From assembly GCA_930367215.1 (NCBI GenBank), contig OV884058.1:214624208-214688207 (forward strand): a DNA stretch of 64,000 nucleotides. Direction: 5' to 3'. Under the pieces are notes generated by a model. That model worked only from the letters and a program-made list of their open reading frames with translations, was not told where the DNA came from and made no database searches. This DNA is from Pollenia angustigena (Eukaryota; Arthropoda; Insecta; Diptera; Polleniidae). Below are positions 9,578-18,940 of the stretch, one piece after another. The translations under genes were made by a program, and so were the position numbers. Numbering within the stretch: position 1 is the first letter of the stretch; each line of letters begins with the position of its first letter.

Positions 9578-9676
9578 TAAACAGATCGAAAACAGATATA
9601 AAACAGATCAGAAGCAGATATAAAGCAGATCGAAAACAGATATAAAACAGATCAGAAGCAGATATAAAGCAGAGCA
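9578..9676 (+). repeat. 11-bp repeat array 1 (upstream of ATPase)
   Basis: About nine units of ACAGATCGAAA / GCAGATATAAA / ACAGATCAGAA, same strand as the second array. It fills the space between the divergent PLA2/pX and ATPase genes and ends about 8 bp before the ATPase ATG. The last unit includes TATAAAG at 9664-9670. Confidence 0.9.
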
Positions 9677-9683
9677 CAGCAAT

Positions 9684-10367
9684 ATGCGAATAGTTAAACA
9701 AACGAAACAAATTGTTATTAGAAATGCTGATGTTGAAAAAGAAAAAAAATCTAAAATTGTACATAAAATTGTACCAAACACAATAAGAGCGTTAATTGTT
9801 GGACCATCAAACTGTGGTAAGACTAATGTAATGATTAGTCTTATAGAAAGTCCTAATGGTCTTTGTTTCAAAAACATATACATATATTCTAAATCCTTAT
9901 ATCAACCGAAATATTGTTATTTAAGAAAACTTATTGAACCCATAAAAGATATAAATCTATTTACATTCTCGGAAAATGAAAAAGTTTTAAGTCCAGCTAA
10001 AGCAAATCCACACTCTATAATAATATTCGATGATGTTATTTGTGGTAAACAAGACACTGTAAGAGATTACTTTTGTATGGGTAGACATAAACATATAGAT
10101 TGTTTCTATTTATGTCAAACATATACAAAAATTCCTAAACATTTGATACGTGATAATGCAAATATGATTATAATATTTAAACAAGATGAAATGAATTTAA
10201 AGCATATATATAATGATCATGTTATCGGTGATATGTCATTTAAACAGTTTATAACAATTTGTAAGGAATGTTGGAAAGATAATTATGGTTTTGTTGTTGT
10301 CAGTAAGGACGATCCAATTAATGGCGGTCGTTATAGGAAGGGATTTAATAATTTTATTCAATTATAA
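9684..10367 (+). CDS. FtsK/HerA-type genome packaging ATPase
   Basis: A 227-residue P-loop ATPase of the A32/FtsK-HerA group that pumps DNA into preformed capsids. Walker A is G-P-S-N-C-G-K-T (40-47). Walker B is S-I-I-I-F-D-D (111-117). A sensor-like C-Q-T-Y-T-K-I-P lies at 144-151, followed by R-D-N-A-N. Length and motif spacing are normal for Polintons and virophages. It is flanked on both sides by arrays of the same 11-bp repeat, a feature not shared by the rest of the plus-strand block. The frame is intact. Confidence 0.92.
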   Translation: MRIVKQTKQIVIRNADVEKEKKSKIVHKIVPNTIRALIVGPSNCGKTNVMISLIESPNGLCFKNIYIYSKSLYQPKYCYLRKLIEPIKDINLFTFSENEKVLSPAKANPHSIIIFDDVICGKQDTVRDYFCMGRHKHIDCFYLCQTYTKIPKHLIRDNANMIIIFKQDEMNLKHIYNDHVIGDMSFKQFITICKECWKDNYGFVVVSKDDPINGGRYRKGFNNFIQL

Positions 10368-10380
10368 GTAAGATTTTATA

Positions 10381-10788
10381 TAAAACAGATCGAAAGCAGA
10401 TGTAAAGCAGATCGAAAGCAGATCAAAAGCAGATGTAAAGCAGATCGAAAGCAGATCAAAAGCAGATATAAAGCAGATCAAAAGCAGATATAAAGCAGAT
10501 CAAAAGCAGATATAAAGCAGATATAAAGCAGATCAAAAGCAGATATAAAGCAGATGTAAAGCAGATCGAAAGCAGATCAAAAGCAGATGTAAAGCAGATC
10601 GAAAGCAGATCAAAAGCAGATATAAAGCAGATCAAAAGCAGATATAAAGCAGATCAAAAGCAGATATAAAGCAGATATAAAGCAGATCAAAAGCAGATAT
10701 AAAGCAGATCAAAAGCAGATATAAAGCAGATATAAAGCAGATCAAAAGCAGATATAAAGCAGATCAAAAGCAGATATAAAGCAGATCG
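10381..10788 (+). repeat. 11-bp repeat array 2 (about 37 units)
   Basis: Tandem units of AGCAGAT followed by CGAA, CAAA, GTAA or TATA. The unit types alternate in short higher-order patterns. The TATA type creates a TATAAAG every two to three units. It ends about 24 bp before the ATG at 10812. Period 11 is close to one helical turn, so protein-binding sites would face the same side of the DNA. Confidence 0.92.
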
Positions 10789-10811
10789 TTTATAATTTAA
10801 AATACAAACAC

Positions 10812-12251
10812 ATGCATTCAGCAATCATGAATAAGAATAATGAATTGTTAAAACATATTGTTGAAACCAGAGCGGTATTAAAGGAAAAATTACAAAATAT
10901 TAAACTTAATGAAATAGATAAAGTTAATATGTTAGAAGATACCTTTAAACCTATAACAAAACCTTTAAAACATATAATAAAAAAACTTGATAAGACAAAT
11001 AAATCTTCTGGAACAGTACGAGCGCCATCATATCAATCACTATATACACCATCTTCTCTATCACTATATAGACCTAATTTAAATCAGGATAATGCTTCTA
11101 GTAATGTTCTTTCTTATATGGATTATGATGATGATGAAATTGATAATAACGAAGCTGGTTTTGCTGTTTTTAATGAAGAAAATAGATCTAACTCCAATAT
11201 GGATTATGATAATGATATTGATAATGTATCTAGTTTGATGAGGTTAAATGAAGAAAATAAATCCAATTACGACATGGATATTGATGATGATGACCATTAC
11301 AATGAAGATAATAATGATAACAAAGTCCAATACCTAAACAACTTAAAAAGAATAAGAACATTTAGCAATAACACATCTACTCTACCTAATATAAAGAGAA
11401 AGAAAAATAATATGAAAATTTTACAATCAACAGAAACAACGAAATCATCAAAACCTATCAGTACTAAAAAGCACATTTCACTAAAAACAAAAACAACAAC
11501 ATCCACAACACAATTGAAGAATGATAAAAATCAAAAAAATCTAAAAAGAAAGAATTATTCATTGCTTTCAAATTTCGATGAAGATGGTGATAGAAAACGC
11601 AACAAAATCACACATTTATTTTCCAAACGTAAAAGTAAAACACAATTAAATACCGATAAGAAACGAATTAAATTAAGTAATTCTAAATTAAATGAATCAC
11701 CTCTTTATAAGAATATTATGTTGTTAATAAATAATGAAATGATTGATAGAATCTATGGATTTAATATAGATCATGCTGGAAATTGGCGATATGGAACAAA
11801 CAAACTAAAATTTAATAACGATAACACTTTATATATAGGCGATAAAAAATTGAAATTGACACCAGGATTATTTGAACTATTATTCCACATAAAACCTTTA
11901 CATTATAATAAAATAGATTTAAAAAAATATAAAGATATTCTTATTAATACAAATGTATACAGACGTAACTATCAGTCAAATAAACAAATTAAAGGAACTA
12001 AAGCATTTAAATATGAACGCATTATAAAAAAATTATTCAACACAAAGGGTAATATTCTTACTAAAGGTAGTGGATTATCCTTAAAATTAGTAGAAAAACG
12101 TAAACCAAACTATATATATTGGGATGATCCTAATGAATTAGTCGACAGATTACGTTTACTCCTTTCATCGGAAGGTGCTGGTCATAATAATCATAAAAAC
12201 GAGATAATTTCAATTATTGAGGAACTAAGAGAGGCTAATATAATATATTAA
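10812..12251 (+). CDS. conserved Polinton protein with DUF8207-like C-terminus
   Basis: A 479-residue protein with two parts. Residues 1-55 are helical and charged. Residues 70-330 are low-complexity: acidic Asp/Asn/Glu clusters (105-170), then Lys/Thr/Ser-rich basic tracts. Residues ~300-479 form a globular domain containing M-L-L-I-N-N-E, the Y-G-F-N-I-D-H-A-G-N-W-R region and a C-terminus ending P-N-E-L-V-D-R-L-R-L-L-L ... I-I-E-E-L-R-E-A. That ending is the hallmark of an insect-widespread family I know as DUF8207. Its function is not established; its position in the late block suggests a virion or assembly role. The next ATG follows after 4 nt. Confidence 0.75.
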   Translation: MHSAIMNKNNELLKHIVETRAVLKEKLQNIKLNEIDKVNMLEDTFKPITKPLKHIIKKLDKTNKSSGTVRAPSYQSLYTPSSLSLYRPNLNQDNASSNVLSYMDYDDDEIDNNEAGFAVFNEENRSNSNMDYDNDIDNVSSLMRLNEENKSNYDMDIDDDDHYNEDNNDNKVQYLNNLKRIRTFSNNTSTLPNIKRKKNNMKILQSTETTKSSKPISTKKHISLKTKTTTSTTQLKNDKNQKNLKRKNYSLLSNFDEDGDRKRNKITHLFSKRKSKTQLNTDKKRIKLSNSKLNESPLYKNIMLLINNEMIDRIYGFNIDHAGNWRYGTNKLKFNNDNTLYIGDKKLKLTPGLFELLFHIKPLHYNKIDLKKYKDILINTNVYRRNYQSNKQIKGTKAFKYERIIKKLFNTKGNILTKGSGLSLKLVEKRKPNYIYWDDPNELVDRLRLLLSSEGAGHNNHKNEIISIIEELREANIIY

Positions 12252-12255
12252 AAAC

Positions 12256-12933
12256 ATGAGTTTTATAAATAAATTTGGAGAAAGCTCAACACATAAGTAT
12301 AAATTTAACGATTCAAAACTAAGATCAAATCTATTAAAAATGCTTGATGTTGAAGTAAACAATCATGTTTTTGATATACATAAAAAAAGAATTACTAATC
12401 TAGCCACACCGATCGAACCTAAGGATGCTGTTACAAAAGCCTATTTAAAACGAACAAATGAATTACTAACAAATAAAATAGATAAAACTGTTAAAGATGT
12501 TGAAACTAAAATACAACTGCTAACAAATAAAATTAACCATGCTATCGTTAATAACATAGAAAAGCTGTATAAAGATGTTGAAGTCATTACCACTGCTAAC
12601 AAAGATTTCGAAAAGAAAATATCAGACTTAAAAAATGAAATTAATCAAGCTATCGTTAATAACATTGAAAAGTTCTATAAAGATGTAGAAGCTATTAGTA
12701 TTGCCATTCCAAATCATATAAAGAAGGAGGAAAATGTTATTGAACAATCAGTTGAGAAACAAATATTAAAAGTAAATAAAGAATATATGAAAAAAGTGGA
12801 TGAAAGAGTTAATAAAGTAGAAGAATATATTTTAAAATTGGATGGCATAGATGAAAGATTTAACAATATTGAAGATTACCTTTTTAAAAATATTGATAAA
12901 CGTCCTCCGATAAAGATAACTAAATATCCATAA
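12256..12933 (+). CDS. coiled-coil fibre-like protein
   Basis: A 225-residue protein. An N-terminal segment (residues 34-56) reads F-D-I-H-K-K-R-I-T-N-L-A ... K-D-A-V-T-K-A-Y. This 'KRITNL...P..DAVTKxY' pattern is typical of the collar of phage tail fibres and other trimeric viral fibres. It is followed by about 150 residues of heptad-rich coiled coil containing two near-identical internal repeats (I-V-N-N-I-E-K-L/F-Y-K-D-V-E). There is no large globular head. I infer a trimeric spike or fibre attached to the penton, and receptor binding is only a guess. It starts 4 nt after the upstream stop codon. Confidence 0.65.
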   Translation: MSFINKFGESSTHKYKFNDSKLRSNLLKMLDVEVNNHVFDIHKKRITNLATPIEPKDAVTKAYLKRTNELLTNKIDKTVKDVETKIQLLTNKINHAIVNNIEKLYKDVEVITTANKDFEKKISDLKNEINQAIVNNIEKFYKDVEAISIAIPNHIKKEENVIEQSVEKQILKVNKEYMKKVDERVNKVEEYILKLDGIDERFNNIEDYLFKNIDKRPPIKITKYP

Positions 12934-12971
12934 ATATATATTAATTCAGACATAATACAAAAATAAAAGAT

Positions 12972-13910
12972 ATGAATCTAAATGCAGATAAAAGAACAAT
13001 AGTTAATGAACTACATAGACAAGCGAGAAAAAATTTTAAAAGAAGGCGAGTTGTTGTAAAAGGAATTGATGATTTATGGCAAGCGGATTTAGTAGAAATG
13101 GGAAGTTATGCAACATTTAACAATGGATATCGTTATCTTTTAACCGTAATAGATACATTTTCGAAAAAAGCTTGGGCTGTTGCAGTAAAAAATAAAAGTG
13201 GTGAAAGTGTACTGAACGCTTTTAAAAATATATTTAATATTAATCATAGAAAACCGAAAAACCTACAAACAGATGATGGTAAAGAATTCTTCAATAATCA
13301 ATTTCATCGATTGATGCAATTAAATCATATTAATCACTATTCAACATATAGCGTTTTAAAAGCTTCCATCATTGAACGATTTAATAGAACATTAAAGGGA
13401 CTAATGTGGAAAGAATTTAGTTATCAAGGAACATATAAATGGATACACATTTATCAAGAACTTGTTAATAAATATAATAATACTTATCATAGAACAATAA
13501 AAATGACACCAAATCAAGTAAATTTATCAAATGAAAAATCACTATTGGATACAGTCTACAACAATTTAAAAGTGTTTAAAAGACCGAAGTTTAAAGTTGG
13601 TGATAATGTTCGAATAAGTAAATATAAACATGTGTTTGAAAAAGGTTATACACCGAATTGGACTACAGAAATCTTTAAAGTTAAAACTGTAAGATCCACA
13701 AGTCCTACCACTTATATACTAAAAGATTATAAAGGACATGATATTAAAGGTGGTTTTTATGATTTTGAACTAATGAAAACTAAATATCCAGAAACGTATT
13801 TGGTTGAAAAGATTTTAAGAAGAAGAGGAAATATGTTATATGTTAAATGGTTGGGATTTACATCAGATCATAACTCTTGGATAAATGTAAACGATTCGTC
13901 TCCTATATAA
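12972..13910 (+). CDS. int: RVE-family integrase with chromodomain
   Basis: A 312-residue integrase of the retroviral/Polinton type, responsible for joining the AG-ended element to host DNA with 6-bp duplication. The catalytic residues are D39 (L-W-Q-A-D-L), D101 (Q-T-D-D-G-K-E-F) and E135 (A-S-I-I-E-R-F-N-R-T), by my count 33 residues between the second D and the E. A basic strand-rich C-terminal region is followed by a chromodomain at about 272-310, with Y-L-V-E-K-I-L and Y-V-K-W-L-G-F and a later W. A chromodomain would tether the complex to chromatin. No clear HHCC zinc finger is seen at the N-terminus. The frame is intact. Confidence 0.93.
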   Translation: MNLNADKRTIVNELHRQARKNFKRRRVVVKGIDDLWQADLVEMGSYATFNNGYRYLLTVIDTFSKKAWAVAVKNKSGESVLNAFKNIFNINHRKPKNLQTDDGKEFFNNQFHRLMQLNHINHYSTYSVLKASIIERFNRTLKGLMWKEFSYQGTYKWIHIYQELVNKYNNTYHRTIKMTPNQVNLSNEKSLLDTVYNNLKVFKRPKFKVGDNVRISKYKHVFEKGYTPNWTTEIFKVKTVRSTSPTTYILKDYKGHDIKGGFYDFELMKTKYPETYLVEKILRRRGNMLYVKWLGFTSDHNSWINVNDSSPI

Positions 13911-13955
13911 AGAGCATTAAAAAATTTTTAATTTATTAATACACCGAACTTTAAG

Positions 13956-14639
13956 ATGTCAATAACGCTAACATTAAATGGTGATACTTCACTTCTAGTT
14001 GCCAACTATTTTCCCCCCATTCAACTTGATGGAAATTACGTTTGCGGATTAATTAGTCTTGATACATATCATTCTATACCAAATGTTGATGTTGAAAACA
14101 ATAGATTTCATATTGGTGATTATGAAATAGTTATACCTGTTGGATCATATGAATTCTCGGATATAGCTGATTTGATTATAGATAAATATAACACCCTTAA
14201 TCCAAGAGGAAATCTTATTATTGAAGCTAATTATAATACTTTACAAACGTCTATAAAATGTACAACCGATACAATTTATTTTAACAAGGAGCGATCAATC
14301 GGTTCCCTATTGGGCTTTAGTAAGAAAATTTTGGAAAAGAATCAAGAACATTTTTCAGATAAAACTATAGAGATTACAAAAATAAACAATATTATAGTTG
14401 AATGTAATATTGTTAACGGATCCTATATAAATAGCACATCTGCGCATACCCTTCATCAGTTTTCGCTTGTTGTCAGTCCCGGCTATAAAATAACAGAGAC
14501 ACCGGCTAATGTTATATATTTACCCGTTAACACTAAAAGTATAAACACTTTAGTTTTAAAAGTAATCGATCAAGACGGAAATTTAATAAATTTTCGTGAG
14601 GAGAAAATATCTATACGATTACATTTAAAACCAGTATAA
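13956..14639 (+). CDS. penton / minor capsid protein (single jelly roll)
   Basis: A 227-residue, strand-rich protein starting M-S-I-T-L-T-L-N-G-D. In Polintons and adintoviruses a protein of this size and start lies directly before the major capsid gene and forms the vertex penton. Features are the F-P-P-I-Q-L-D-G-N-Y turn (18-27), G-L-I-S-L-D-T-Y, a G-S-Y-E-F region (68-72), an I-G-S-L-L-G-F motif (106-112) and a strand-rich C-terminus. It is preceded by TATATAAAG overlapping the integrase stop codon and followed after 4 nt by the next ORF. No defect is visible. Confidence 0.85.
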   Translation: MSITLTLNGDTSLLVANYFPPIQLDGNYVCGLISLDTYHSIPNVDVENNRFHIGDYEIVIPVGSYEFSDIADLIIDKYNTLNPRGNLIIEANYNTLQTSIKCTTDTIYFNKERSIGSLLGFSKKILEKNQEHFSDKTIEITKINNIIVECNIVNGSYINSTSAHTLHQFSLVVSPGYKITETPANVIYLPVNTKSINTLVLKVIDQDGNLINFREEKISIRLHLKPV

Positions 14640-14643
14640 AAGA

Positions 14644-14826
14644 ATGATTATATTCAATAATAACAATAGTAATAAAAATACAAGTGATTTGTATAAGGAG
14701 TCATCATTCACACATTTACGTTCAAAGGAGCAAGAAGCTGAAAAAACTTTAAGACTTAGTCTAAGCGAGAATAATCAAGAATTTTTAAAAAACTTGGGAT
14801 TTCGATTAAAACATTTAAAAAAATGA
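14644..14826 (+). CDS. small ORF between penton and major capsid
   Basis: A 60-residue frame whose stop overlaps the major capsid start (ATGA at 14823-14826). It is Asn-rich at the N-terminus, then a charged helix (residues 22-46) and a C-terminus N-Q-E-F-L-K-N-L-G-F-R-L-K. Tight coupling to both neighbours suggests a real gene. It may be a cement or scaffold peptide, but I know no proven function. TATAAAAG at the penton stop lies just upstream. Confidence 0.6.
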   Translation: MIIFNNNNSNKNTSDLYKESSFTHLRSKEQEAEKTLRLSLSENNQEFLKNLGFRLKHLKK

Positions 14827-16013
14827 ATCATTTTATTGATGTTTTACAAAAACCTAAATTCGACAATTCAATCATCAAAAAGGAGTATCATAGCTACTCA
14901 TCATATTTACAATCGTTTAAGAATAATGATGAAATTCGTATAGCCATTCAAAATCAGGATTTATACGTATTACCACATGAAAGTCTCTTATATGTTGAAG
15001 GGTTAGCATCAAAGGAAGATTCAACAATCTCTTCAAATATACGGCTCTTAAATAATTGTATAGCACATTTGTTTGATGAAATTCGATATGAATTAAACGG
15101 TGTAGAGATTGATCGTACACGACATTTGGGTATTGCAACAGAAATAAAAAACTACGCCTCACTTAATAAATCTGAAAGTGATAACCTCTTAAATGCAGGA
15201 TGGGCACCCTCTAATAATAATGATTTGACACTTGTAAACGGATATTTTAACTTTTGTGTGCCATTAAAGATGTTACTTGGATTTGCTGAAGATTTTAACA
15301 AAATAATAGTCAATTCAAAACATGAATTGATTCTTTTACGTTCCAAAGATGATAAACAAGTTTTCAAATCTAGCGTTGCCACAGAAAGAATAAAGTTAAC
15401 TATACTTAATATTACATGGAAAGTACCGCATGTTCAACTTTCTGATACATATAAATTGTATATATTTAAAACCATCAACAATCGTCATCCATTAAATATA
15501 TCATTTCGAAGTTGGGATATGTATTATTATCCTTCGCTACCAGAAAGTACAACTGTTTTGTGGAATGTTAAGCTAGCCAACGAAAATGAAAGACCTCGTT
15601 TTCTTCTTTTAGGATTTCGAAACACTACTAACAACAAGTTTATACATTGCGATTTGTCAGATATAAAAGTTTATCTAAATTCTGATACTTATCCATATGA
15701 TGATCTAAATCTCAAATTTGATAGAAATCGTTTTGCTCTACTATACGAAATGTATTTGAAGTTCCAACAAAGCTATTATTTACGTCATCCACAACCATTA
15801 CTAACACGAGAACAATTTAAATCCGATGCTCCTTTAATTGTGTTAGATGTGACTCATCAAAATGAATCAGTCAAAACTGGACCAATCGATATTCGCATTG
15901 AGATGAAAACTTTAACAAACATTCCAGCTAATACGGCCGCATATTGTTTAATTATACATGATAAAATGTTCGAATACATACCACTTACAAATGAAATAAA
16001 AAAACTAATGTAA
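14823..16013 (+). CDS. major capsid protein (double jelly roll, hexon-like)
   Basis: A 396-residue protein with the N-terminal features of Polinton major capsid proteins: an I-K-K-E-Y-H-S-Y region (18-26), I-R-I-A-I-Q-N-Q-D-L-Y (38-48), and the F-D-E-I-R-Y-E-L-N-G-V-E-I-D segment (88-101) that is strongly conserved in the family. The second half is strand-rich and ends with L-I-I-H-D-K-M-F. Trimers of such proteins build the pseudo-hexameric capsomers. The start overlaps the previous stop. AATAAA signals follow immediately at 16019-16035. The frame is open and of normal length, so capsid formation is plausible. Confidence 0.92.
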   Translation: MNHFIDVLQKPKFDNSIIKKEYHSYSSYLQSFKNNDEIRIAIQNQDLYVLPHESLLYVEGLASKEDSTISSNIRLLNNCIAHLFDEIRYELNGVEIDRTRHLGIATEIKNYASLNKSESDNLLNAGWAPSNNNDLTLVNGYFNFCVPLKMLLGFAEDFNKIIVNSKHELILLRSKDDKQVFKSSVATERIKLTILNITWKVPHVQLSDTYKLYIFKTINNRHPLNISFRSWDMYYYPSLPESTTVLWNVKLANENERPRFLLLGFRNTTNNKFIHCDLSDIKVYLNSDTYPYDDLNLKFDRNRFALLYEMYLKFQQSYYLRHPQPLLTREQFKSDAPLIVLDVTHQNESVKTGPIDIRIEMKTLTNIPANTAAYCLIIHDKMFEYIPLTNEIKKLM

Positions 16014-16204
16014 AATAGAAATAAAATAAATAAATAAATATATATAATTTTTTCTATTAAAAATCTTTTGTTTTTATTTATTTTGTTTGTTTATTAATAT
16101 TATAAGTAAGTAAGTATTTTTATAAATTTCATAATATTGTGAAATTACTCTTCATATACTTTAATGATAGAAATAGTGACTTTGAAACAAGTCCACTTCG
16201 AACG

Positions 16205-16222
16205 TAGTTAAAATTATATAAA
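16205..16222 (+). promoter_or_regulatory. TATA-like box before the small Cys-rich ORF
   Basis: TTATATAAATA near 16210-16220 lies about 145 bp before the ATG at 16367, in otherwise non-coding sequence. Confidence 0.35.
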
Positions 16223-16366
16223 TAGAAGAGCAATCAATATTAATGATTATTCACAAACATTACATATAGGTATACAGTAACATATTCAACAATGATTATC
16301 AAAGAGATTTAAACTTTTTTAAAAAAATTTTCTAACGTTATTTCTGATAAACATAAAAATAAAATT

Positions 16367-16615
16367 ATGAACATTAAATCATATCTGGAGGATAGAAACA
16401 AATTTCATACAATAACTAATCGATATGGGGAACATTACAATAATTGTGCTTGGTCATATGAAAATAATACGTGTGGTCCAGATACTTGTTCCTGCTCCCG
16501 CTTTAAGAAAACAAAAGAAACTGTCATAGAAGAAGCTAAAGAAATCATGGAATATTATAATAATAATGTATATAATTTAACTAAATGTAAAAATTGTATT
16601 TTTAATAAAATGTAA
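16367..16615 (+). CDS. small Cys-rich Polinton ORF, 82 aa
   Basis: A free-standing 82-residue frame between the major capsid gene and the right TIR. Six or more cysteines are grouped as N-C-A-W, T-C-G-P-D-T-C-S-C-S (35-45) and K-C-K-N-C (73-77), a pattern that could bind zinc. A charged helix lies between (50-66). Its last seven codons overlap the inner edge of the right TIR. No family is recognised. It has its own TATA-like box, so it is probably an independently expressed accessory gene. Confidence 0.55.
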   Translation: MNIKSYLEDRNKFHTITNRYGEHYNNCAWSYENNTCGPDTCSCSRFKKTKETVIEEAKEIMEYYNNNVYNLTKCKNCIFNKM

Positions 16616-17549
16616 ACATATACATACATACATATATCAAACTATTTGTTTTATTTTCTAATTCATAAACATAGTTTCTTTTTTTATGAAATCATATTAC
16701 AAACATAAAATAAATTTATTACGAATAAATGTAGAATTCATTTGAAAAAAATAAAAAGGTTTTATATTACATAAAAAAGATAATTATGAAAAGGAGCAAT
16801 TAGCTGATTCTATAAAATATTTATTTAGTTATTTTTGTTTTGTTTTTTTAAGAATTCTAAATACCTACACATCTGCTCAACTAATACTCAAATTTCTTTG
16901 TATTTCCAAGAATTTTGAGACTTTATGAAACTTAAATTTGTCACGTATGTACAACTCATTTGAAAAATAAAAAAGTTTCATATTACATAAAAAAGACCAT
17001 TCGACATGGTTGTATCTACACACACCCTACTCTTTACGAACATCTGACAAAGACCCCGCATAGGGTTGCCAGATGGTTACATTTACACACATGCACACCC
17101 TACTCTTTACGAACACCTAACAAAGAGCCCGCATAGGGTTGCCAGACGGTCACATTTACGCACACACAAACATACACAGACACACCCTACTCTTTACGAA
17201 CACCTAACAAAGAGCCCGCATAGGGTTGCCAGACGGTCACATTTACGCACACACAAACATACACAGACAATAAAAGTGGTGGAGCTTGCAAATCGATGAA
17301 CTTATTAAGTTAACCAACCGACTGTAGGGTGAAAATAAAATCTTGATAGCGAATGCTCACTACGATATCGCCTCCAAGATAGGAAGGGGATACATAGGGA
17401 TATATAGAGGATAGTTTTTACATGAAATTGTTTGCTGGGTTATACCATGCTCCCAAATGTGTATGGAACAAGTGATTGTTTGCTGGGTTATACCATGCTC
17501 CCAAATTTGTATGGAAAAAGTGCCGTAGGACCATCCTAAATATACTACT
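16594..17549. repeat. right terminal inverted repeat
   Basis: About 956 bp, the inverted partner of 1079-2202. Its innermost bases overlap the last codons of the small Cys-rich ORF ending at 16615. Confidence 0.9.
17017..17268. repeat. 87-bp minisatellite in right TIR (3 units)
   Basis: Same repeat in inverted orientation: two 87-bp-type units plus one diverged unit of the CATCTGACAAAGACC type. The left TIR has five. The unequal copy number is what makes the TIRs different in length. Confidence 0.9.
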
Positions 17550-17555
17550 AACCTC
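17550..17555. repeat. Polinton target site duplication, right
   Basis: AACCTC, immediately outside the right TIR, matching 1073-1078. Confidence 0.95.
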
Positions 17556-18940
17556 TATTATCTCTGTATGTTAGTATATTGCATTTGTGCTGATGTGTGT
17601 AACACCTTAAAACATTGGTCCTAAAATATACCGATCGACTCAGAATCACTTTCTGATGTTCTAACAGTGTTGTCAACTCGTCGCTTTTTAAAATTTTCTA
17701 TGCTGAAAATGTTCGACTGCTTATCTTCGCAGATAATGTTGTGAATAAGTCCAAACAATAATTTAGGAGTTATTGTATTTTAATACGTATTTTGTGAGCA
17801 TTCATTCCACAATGAAGTGGAATGCTTTGAATTTTATATTTAATATACAAAATTTTGTTTTAAAATACCGTAAATTTAATTTCTAACGCACTTTTAAAGT
17901 TAATTTAAAAAATAACGTCCATATTCATAAAATATAATACTGAAAAATTTAACTTGTTGATATTTTAATAAGCATTTTTTCGGATTTATTGCTTTGTAAA
18001 AGTAAGAAGTTGATAACAACTATTTTTGACAAACGAAATAGCGCTGTTTATAAATAATCGTCGCTTTACTTTGTTTCACAAATTTCGGTTTCTGCTTTCG
18101 TTATGTATGTGATTTCCATGTTTTTACGGCTTTTTTGAGTGCCTTCCACATTGACACCATGTAGAATTTTACAATTGTATCTGTCCCGAAATGCACCAGA
18201 AAAGTTATCGATGCGCACACAAAAAGTAAACTGTGCGTTTTTAAGCTTGATAATACATTTTTGACTTTGACTGCAAAGTATTTTGATGTTTTGGAATCCA
18301 GCTATAATTAATGTATCGTAGTTACGACGACGTTACAATGTGAGTGCGGTATTCCAATAAACTTAAAAAGAGTTCAATTATGTTAAACAATATTAATTTT
18401 TAATTTATTTCATTGCTAAGGCTTATTTTGTGTTTATTCGTTACTACAGCTACTTAGAGTCTAGTTTTTTAAGCACTTGTTAAAATTATTAATTTTTTTC
18501 TTTTTAAAAAATTATATTATAAACGTAAACGTACACCGGTATTTAATGCAAGAAACTAATTTCAGTGTCGGTATTACTACCGGTATTCAATTTAAACGGA
18601 ATTTTTACGGTATTGGTGACGGTGTCGGTATCGGTTGCCAACCTTGACAAATCCATTAAAAATTGGAAAATGCAGCTATGATTCTAATTATGTAAATGAA
18701 GAAAATCTGTTTGCAGCTTTTGATTTTTTTATGGATGGAGATAAAAGGCAGGTATGTTTTGAGAAAATATTATGGACGAAAAACTAATGGAGGCCGGTCA
18801 TAAATTTTATCCTCCTAGGGGCGACTCCATGGCAGTTGTCCCACAAATTTTTCTTAAAAAATATTTCTAGTCTGTATAAAAATTTTGTATGGGAGCCCCG
18901 CTAAGGAATGGTGATAGCGGGAATGTACGTTAGAAATAAA
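17556..18940. other. no gene seen
   Basis: AT-rich flank. Around 18535-18640 a CGGTATT/ACCGGTA motif is repeated several times, but no element ends could be placed. Confidence 0.4.

Larger units (their letters stand above)
1079..17549. mobile_element. complete Maverick/Polinton (adintovirus-like element)
   Basis: This 16,471-bp element is bounded by a perfect 6-bp target duplication, AACCTC, at 1073-1078 and 17550-17555. Both ends start AGTAGTATATTTAGG reading inward. The 5'-AG terminus, 6-bp TSD and long TIRs are the published hallmarks of Polintons. Inside are the hallmark genes: protein-primed PolB, RVE integrase, adenain-like protease, FtsK/HerA ATPase, and penton and hexon-type capsid proteins. 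PLA2/pX-like and fibre-like proteins give it the layout of an adintovirus provirus. PolB carries two frame breaks, so this copy is probably not self-sufficient as read, but the capsid, protease, ATPase and integrase frames are open. Confidence 0.96.

Noticed and set aside
10381..10788. Array of regular repeats as a possible CRISPR
   Set aside because: Units are 11 bp with no spacers, in a eukaryotic element. It is a tandem repeat.
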